The notes beneath the pieces are model-generated. The model was not told where the DNA came from, did no database searches, and saw only the letters and a list, made by a program, of their open reading frames with translations. A stretch of 5,937 nt of DNA from 66-474 sp036278635 (lineage in GTDB: Bacteria > Pseudomonadota > Gammaproteobacteria > Xanthomonadales > Rhodanobacteraceae), in the NCBI GenBank assembly GCA_036278635.1, contig DASUKQ010000116.1, positions 1-5,937 on the forward strand, given 5' to 3'. Both the position numbers and the translations under genes were made by a program. Shown here piece after piece: positions 1 to 5,937 of this stretch (within the stretch, counting starts at the first letter, position 1; every line of letters begins with the position of its first letter).

Positions 1-709
1 CCACGCGCCGCCGGGCAGTCGGATCGCCCTGGTCGGCCCGACCGGCGCCGGCAAGTCCACCACGCTGAGCCTGCTGTACCGCGCGCACGATCCCGACCGC
101 GGGCGCATCACCATCGACGGCCACGACATCGGCGCCGTGGATGTCGAATCCCTGCGCCGCAACGTCACCGTGGTGTTCCAGGAGGCCGGCCTGTTCCAGC
201 GCAGCATCGAGGAGAACCTGAAGGTGGGTAATTCAAGCGTGACAGCCGGGGACATCGAAATCGCGGCGCGCGCCGCGGAAGCGCACGATTTCATCAGCGC
301 CAAGCCCGATGGTTATGCGACGCAAGTGTCCGAGCGCGGTCGCTCGCTGTCGGGCGGCGAACGCCAGCGCCTCACGATTGCCCGCGCGATGCTGAAGGAT
401 GCGCCGATCCTCATACTCGACGAGGCCACCAGTGCGCTCGACCGCATCACCGAGGCGCGCATCCAGCGCGCGCTGGACAAACTCACCCGTGGCCGCACCA
501 CTTTCATCATCGCGCACCGGCTTTCGACCGTCCGCAACGCCGACCGGATTCTGGTGCTCGACAAGGGCCGACTGGTCGAACAGGGCCGCTACGACGAATT
601 GATCGCGCGCGGCGGCATGTTCGCCCGGCTCGCCGAACAGGGCCGCTTCGCGCCGGAACCGAATCGCGAGGTCCGCCGGCCGCCAGTGCCGCTGGAGGTG
701 GCGGCGTAA
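1..709 (+). CDS. ABC exporter, C-terminal nucleotide-binding domain (NdvA/ChvA-like glucan exporter), 5'-truncated
   Basis: This is the 3' part of an ABC transporter gene, read in frame from base 2 and ending at TAA 707-709, with 235 residues visible. The ATP-binding domain is nearly complete. It shows Walker A GPTGAGKST (residues 12-20), the Q-loop glutamine at 60 (VVFQE), signature LSGGERQR (116-123), Walker B ILILDE (136-141) and the H-loop histidine at 172 (IAHR). All key residues are intact, so the ATPase should be active. The wording around the motifs (VVFQEAGLFQRSI, ERGRSLSGGERQRL, ELIARGG) resembles NdvA/ChvA, inner-membrane exporters of cyclic beta-1,2-glucan in which a transmembrane domain is fused before the NBD. 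That N-terminal part, usually about 350 residues, would lie left of the window. The substrate is inferred from family resemblance only; lipid A/MsbA-type or other type I exporters remain possible. The GTG at 137 is internal and not the start, since Walker A lies upstream of it. Confidence 0.93.
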   Translation, partial: HAPPGSRIALVGPTGAGKSTTLSLLYRAHDPDRGRITIDGHDIGAVDVESLRRNVTVVFQEAGLFQRSIEENLKVGNSSVTAGDIEIAARAAEAHDFISAKPDGYATQVSERGRSLSGGERQRLTIARAMLKDAPILILDEATSALDRITEARIQRALDKLTRGRTTFIIAHRLSTVRNADRILVLDKGRLVEQGRYDELIARGGMFARLAEQGRFAPEPNREVRRPPVPLEVAA

Positions 710-721
710 GGAGTTGCTTTG
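708..721 (+). promoter_or_regulatory. Strong Shine-Dalgarno AAGGAG before an in-frame TTG (alternative start of the VOC gene)
   Basis: AAGGAG at 708-713 overlaps the stop codon of the exporter gene. It is followed after five bases by TTG at 719-721, which is open in frame with the VOC gene. Use of this start would add 22 residues (MPLVVAAG...CRRNH) that are not part of the VOC fold. The ATG at 785 fits the domain boundary better and has its own weaker purine-rich site. The element could therefore be a real alternative start, a remnant of an earlier gene arrangement, or chance. Confidence 0.35.
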
Positions 722-784
722 CCGCTCGTCGTTGCCGCCGGTCGCCGCCGCCTGCACTCCGCACAGGACTGCAGAAGAAATCAC

Positions 785-1174
785 ATGATCGATCACACAG
801 GCCTTGGAGTTGCCAATATCGCCAAGTCTGCCGCCTTCTACGACGCGGCGCTGGGGGCTCTCGGCATGCGTCGCGCAATACAGATGCCGGAGAATGGCAC
901 GGACGGTATCGGCTACGGTGTCGACTATCCTATTTTCTGGATAGATCGTTTTCATCCACATTCAACCAGACAGCACACCGCATTCATTGCCAAGAGCCGA
1001 GCTGAGGTGGATGCTTTCCACGCTGCTGCAATGAAGGCGGGAGGCACGGACAATGGCGGTCCCGCTGCGCGCCAGGGGCAATCAACACCGATCTACTACG
1101 CGGCTTTCGTACTCGACCCGGATGGCAACAATATAGAGGCAGTGTGCCGTGGCCAGGATTGGACCGTAGGCTGA
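785..1174 (+). CDS. VOC family protein (glyoxalase/bleomycin resistance/dioxygenase superfamily)
   Basis: This is a 129-residue soluble, probably cytoplasmic protein spanning two beta-alpha-beta-beta-beta modules, the usual size for a single-chain VOC protein. Module one starts at once with MIDHTGLGV and the helix KSAAFYDAALGALG (residues 14-27). Module two starts at HTAFIAKSRAEVDAFHAAAM (64-83) and ends in the diagnostic FVLDPDGNNIEAVC (108-121). Likely metal ligands are His4, His64 and Glu118, assigned by position in the fold. The group is annotated as lactoylglutathione lyase-like or extradiol dioxygenase-like, and the true substrate cannot be read from sequence. ATG 785 is preferred because it opens the first beta strand and is preceded by AGAAGA at 773-778; TTG 719 is an alternative. 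The gene lies 75 bases after the exporter on the same strand, but nothing links them functionally. Codons such as ATA (residues 32, 53, 117) and AGA (62) set it apart from the GC-rich neighbours. Confidence 0.9.
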   Translation: MIDHTGLGVANIAKSAAFYDAALGALGMRRAIQMPENGTDGIGYGVDYPIFWIDRFHPHSTRQHTAFIAKSRAEVDAFHAAAMKAGGTDNGGPAARQGQSTPIYYAAFVLDPDGNNIEAVCRGQDWTVG

Positions 1175-1184
1175 GTCATTGACT

Positions 1185-1229
1185 TCAAAACTTCGTGGTA
1201 CACGCTCGTGTGGTGGCGGTGGGTTTTGA
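1185..1229. terminator. Possible bidirectional terminator between convergent genes
   Basis: TCAAAAC at 1185-1191 and GTTTTGA at 1223-1229 form a perfect 7-base inverted repeat in the gap between the VOC stop and the second kinase's stop. Inside it, ACACG-CT-CGTGT (1200-1211) is a smaller dyad. A-run before and T-run after, symmetric on both strands, is the layout expected of a two-way terminator. However, the inner GC stem is short and its best loop is tight. A competing GC-rich stem is 1212-1219 with 1235-1242 (8 pairs, one G-U), which lacks a T-run on the + strand. No better terminator is visible for either block. Confidence 0.3.
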
Positions 1230-1251
1230 TCGCGCCGCCGCCGTGACTTCC

Positions 1252-2987
1252 CTACGTCGCTTCGCATGCCGCCGCTGTCTCGCGGCACACCCGCTCGATG
1301 GTGGCGAGGTTGACCGGCTTGACCAGGTGATCCGCGAAGCCCGCCGTAAAGGAGCGTTTGTAGTCCTCTGCCTGGCCCCAGCCGGTAAGGGCGACCAGCC
1401 TTGGTTGCCGGCCACGCCACGGGTGCGTGCGCAACTGCTCGGCCAGCGCGAGGCCGTTGAGTTCGGGCATGCCGATGTCGATGATCATCAGCTCCGGTTC
1501 GAAATCGGCGCAGGCCCCCATCACCGCCAGCGGCGAGTACACCGCGCGCGCCTGGTGGCCCATGATCTGCAACGACATCGCCAGCATGTCGGCGGAATCG
1601 CGGTTGTCGTCCACCACCATGATCCGCAGGCGGCCCATGGCCGCCTGGGCCGCTCCCGGCACGGATTCTCCGGCCAGAACGGCATCGACGACTGTGATCG
1701 GCAGCGTCACCGTGAAGGTGCTGCCGCTGCTGAGTCCCTCGCTGCTGGCGCGGATCTGGCCGCCGTGCAACTCGACCAGCCGTTGCGACAGCGTGAGCCC
1801 GATGCCGAGGCCGCTGTGCGGGCGTTCCAGCGAGGTATCCGCCTGCGCGAACAGGTCGAAGATGAAACGCACCTGCTGCTGGGTCAGGCCGATGCCGGTG
1901 TCGCGGATGTCGATCGTCACCGATTCGTGGCCGGCCTTGGCGTGTACCGTGATGGTGCCGCCGGGATCGGAAAACTTGCAGGCATTGTTGAGCAGGTTGC
2001 CGAACACCTGGACCAGGCGATGCGGATCGGCCTCGAGGTGTACCGGCTGCGGCGGCAGGTCCAGCTCCAGCCGGTGCTGGTTCTCCTCGATCAGCGGCTG
2101 CGCGGTCTCGATCGCGGCAGCCAGGATGTCGCCGAGCAGGCTACGTTCAAGCCGCAACTGCAACCGCCCGCGGGTGATGCGGGAGACGTCCAGCAGGTCG
2201 TCGACCATGTGCACGAGCAGGCGGGTCTGGCGCTCGAAGATCTGGTAGAACATGTTGCCGTCCGCGCCCGCCGCATGACCGAGCCGATAGACGTTCAATG
2301 CGCTCTGGATCGGCGCCAGCGGGTTGCGCAACTCGTGGGCCAGGGTCGCCAGGAATTCGTCCTTGCGGCGGTCCGCCTCGCGCAGCCGCTCCTCGACGCG
2401 GCGGCGCTCCTCGATTTCCTGCTTGAGTTCGTGGTTGCTCTCCGCCAGCTTCTGGTTGCTGTCGGTGAGCGCCTGGTTGAGCTTGTGCACTTCGCGCTCG
2501 CGCTCGATGCGCAGCGCCTCGTTGCTGCGCGCCAGCCGCGCATTGGTGTCGGCCAGTTCTCCGTTGAGCCGCTGCAGCTCACACCGCTTGCGGAACAGTT
2601 CGGCCAGCACCGCGACCTTGCCGCGCAGGATCTCCGGGATGATCGGCACCATCACGTAGTCGACCGCGCCAAGCTTGTAGCCGCGCAGGCGGTCCATGTC
2701 GCTGACGTTGATCGCCGACACGAAGATGATCGGGGTCTTCTCGAAACGCGGGTGCTGGTGGATCAGGCTGGCGGTTTCGAAACCGTCCATGCCCGGCATG
2801 TTGACGTCCAGCACGATCACCGCGAAGTCGATGTCCATCACCGCGCGCAGCGCATCGGTGCCGGATGCGGCCTCGACCAGCCGCTCGCCGAGCGGCTCCA
2901 GGATCGTGCGGTAACTCAGCAGCCGCGCGGGATTGTCGTCGACCAGCAGGACGTTGGCGGACTCGCCATGGGCAAACGCGTCGTTCA

Positions 2988-2988
<1 letters not shown>
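1252..2988 (-). CDS. Hybrid sensor histidine kinase, REC-HisKA-HATPase-REC
   Basis: This 578-residue protein has no signal peptide or membrane segment and is probably cytoplasmic. Receiver 1 (about 11-130) has acidic residues D17/D18, phospho-acceptor D61 (VLDVNMPGMDG) and S91. The usual lysine of the KP motif is V114 (DYVMVP). A charged coiled coil follows (about 135-210). The HisKA dimerisation domain carries H218 in LAHELRNPL. The ATPase has an N-box (NLLNNACKF, 331-339), G1 DTGIG (363-367), an F-box (FDLFAQAD) and G2 SGLGIGL (392-398). Receiver 2 (about 454-575) is canonical, with D460/D461, D504, T535 and K557-P558. With no sensory domain other than receiver 1, its input may be phosphorylation by another kinase, plausibly the upstream gene product; this is inferred. 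The start at ATG 2988 is chosen because it overlaps the upstream stop by one base and lies just before receiver 1. In-frame ATG 3003 is a possible alternative. The 30-codon extension up to 3078 lies inside the upstream gene. Confidence 0.95.

Positions 2989-5937
<2,949 letters not shown>

Noticed and set aside
137..139. GTG as the start of the ABC gene
   Set aside because: Walker A (GPTGAGKST) lies in frame upstream of it, so the gene starts left of the window.
233..961. A 242-codon open frame on the - strand across the exporter and VOC genes
   Set aside because: It is antisense to two genes with clear motifs, crosses their boundary and shows no family resemblance.
1..1174. A glucan-export or resistance operon joining the ABC gene and the VOC gene
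   Set aside because: They share a strand and are 75 bases apart, but no known pathway links an NdvA-like exporter to a VOC enzyme, and their codon use differs.

Overview
The window holds four protein-coding genes in two converging blocks. Two genes run on the + strand (an ABC exporter tail and a small VOC-fold protein) and two on the - strand (two hybrid sensor histidine kinases). Both window edges cut through genes. No RNA gene, CRISPR array, insertion sequence or transposase is visible. No gene-free stretch exceeds about 80 bases. The DNA is GC-rich with strong G/C preference at third codon positions. Together with the protein families, this suggests a high-GC proteobacterium, perhaps Xanthomonadales-like or betaproteobacterial. 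The lineage is a guess, because no marker gene is present.

Left block (1-1174, + strand): the C-terminal nucleotide-binding domain of an ABC exporter resembling the cyclic beta-glucan exporters NdvA/ChvA ends at 709. A 129-residue VOC (glyoxalase/bleomycin-resistance/dioxygenase) protein follows at 785-1174. It uses more A/T-ending codons than its neighbours and may have a separate history. Its start is slightly ambiguous, because a good Shine-Dalgarno sequence sits just upstream of an in-frame TTG at 719.

Centre (1175-1251): a 77-base gap between convergent genes. It holds a perfect 7-base inverted repeat with A- and T-runs and a second GC-rich inverted repeat. Either could be a weak terminator.

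Right block (1252-5937, - strand): transcription runs from right to left. First is a very large hybrid kinase, cut at its N-terminus by the window edge, with the order HAMP - GAF - coiled coil - HisKA - HATPase - REC - REC - REC. Its stop codon overlaps by one base the start of a second hybrid kinase with the order REC - coiled coil - HisKA - HATPase - REC. The pair is almost certainly an operon and translationally coupled. Together the two proteins carry two kinase cores and five receiver domains, but no HPt domain and no DNA-binding output, so phosphoryl groups must leave to partners outside the window or act within the proteins. The visible HAMP unit and its linker resemble the last unit of a long cytoplasmic poly-HAMP array, so the full protein is probably far longer than the 982 residues seen here.

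Nothing here is clearly a new system. The most interesting part is the coupled pair of multi-receiver kinases, including one receiver that lacks the conserved lysine.
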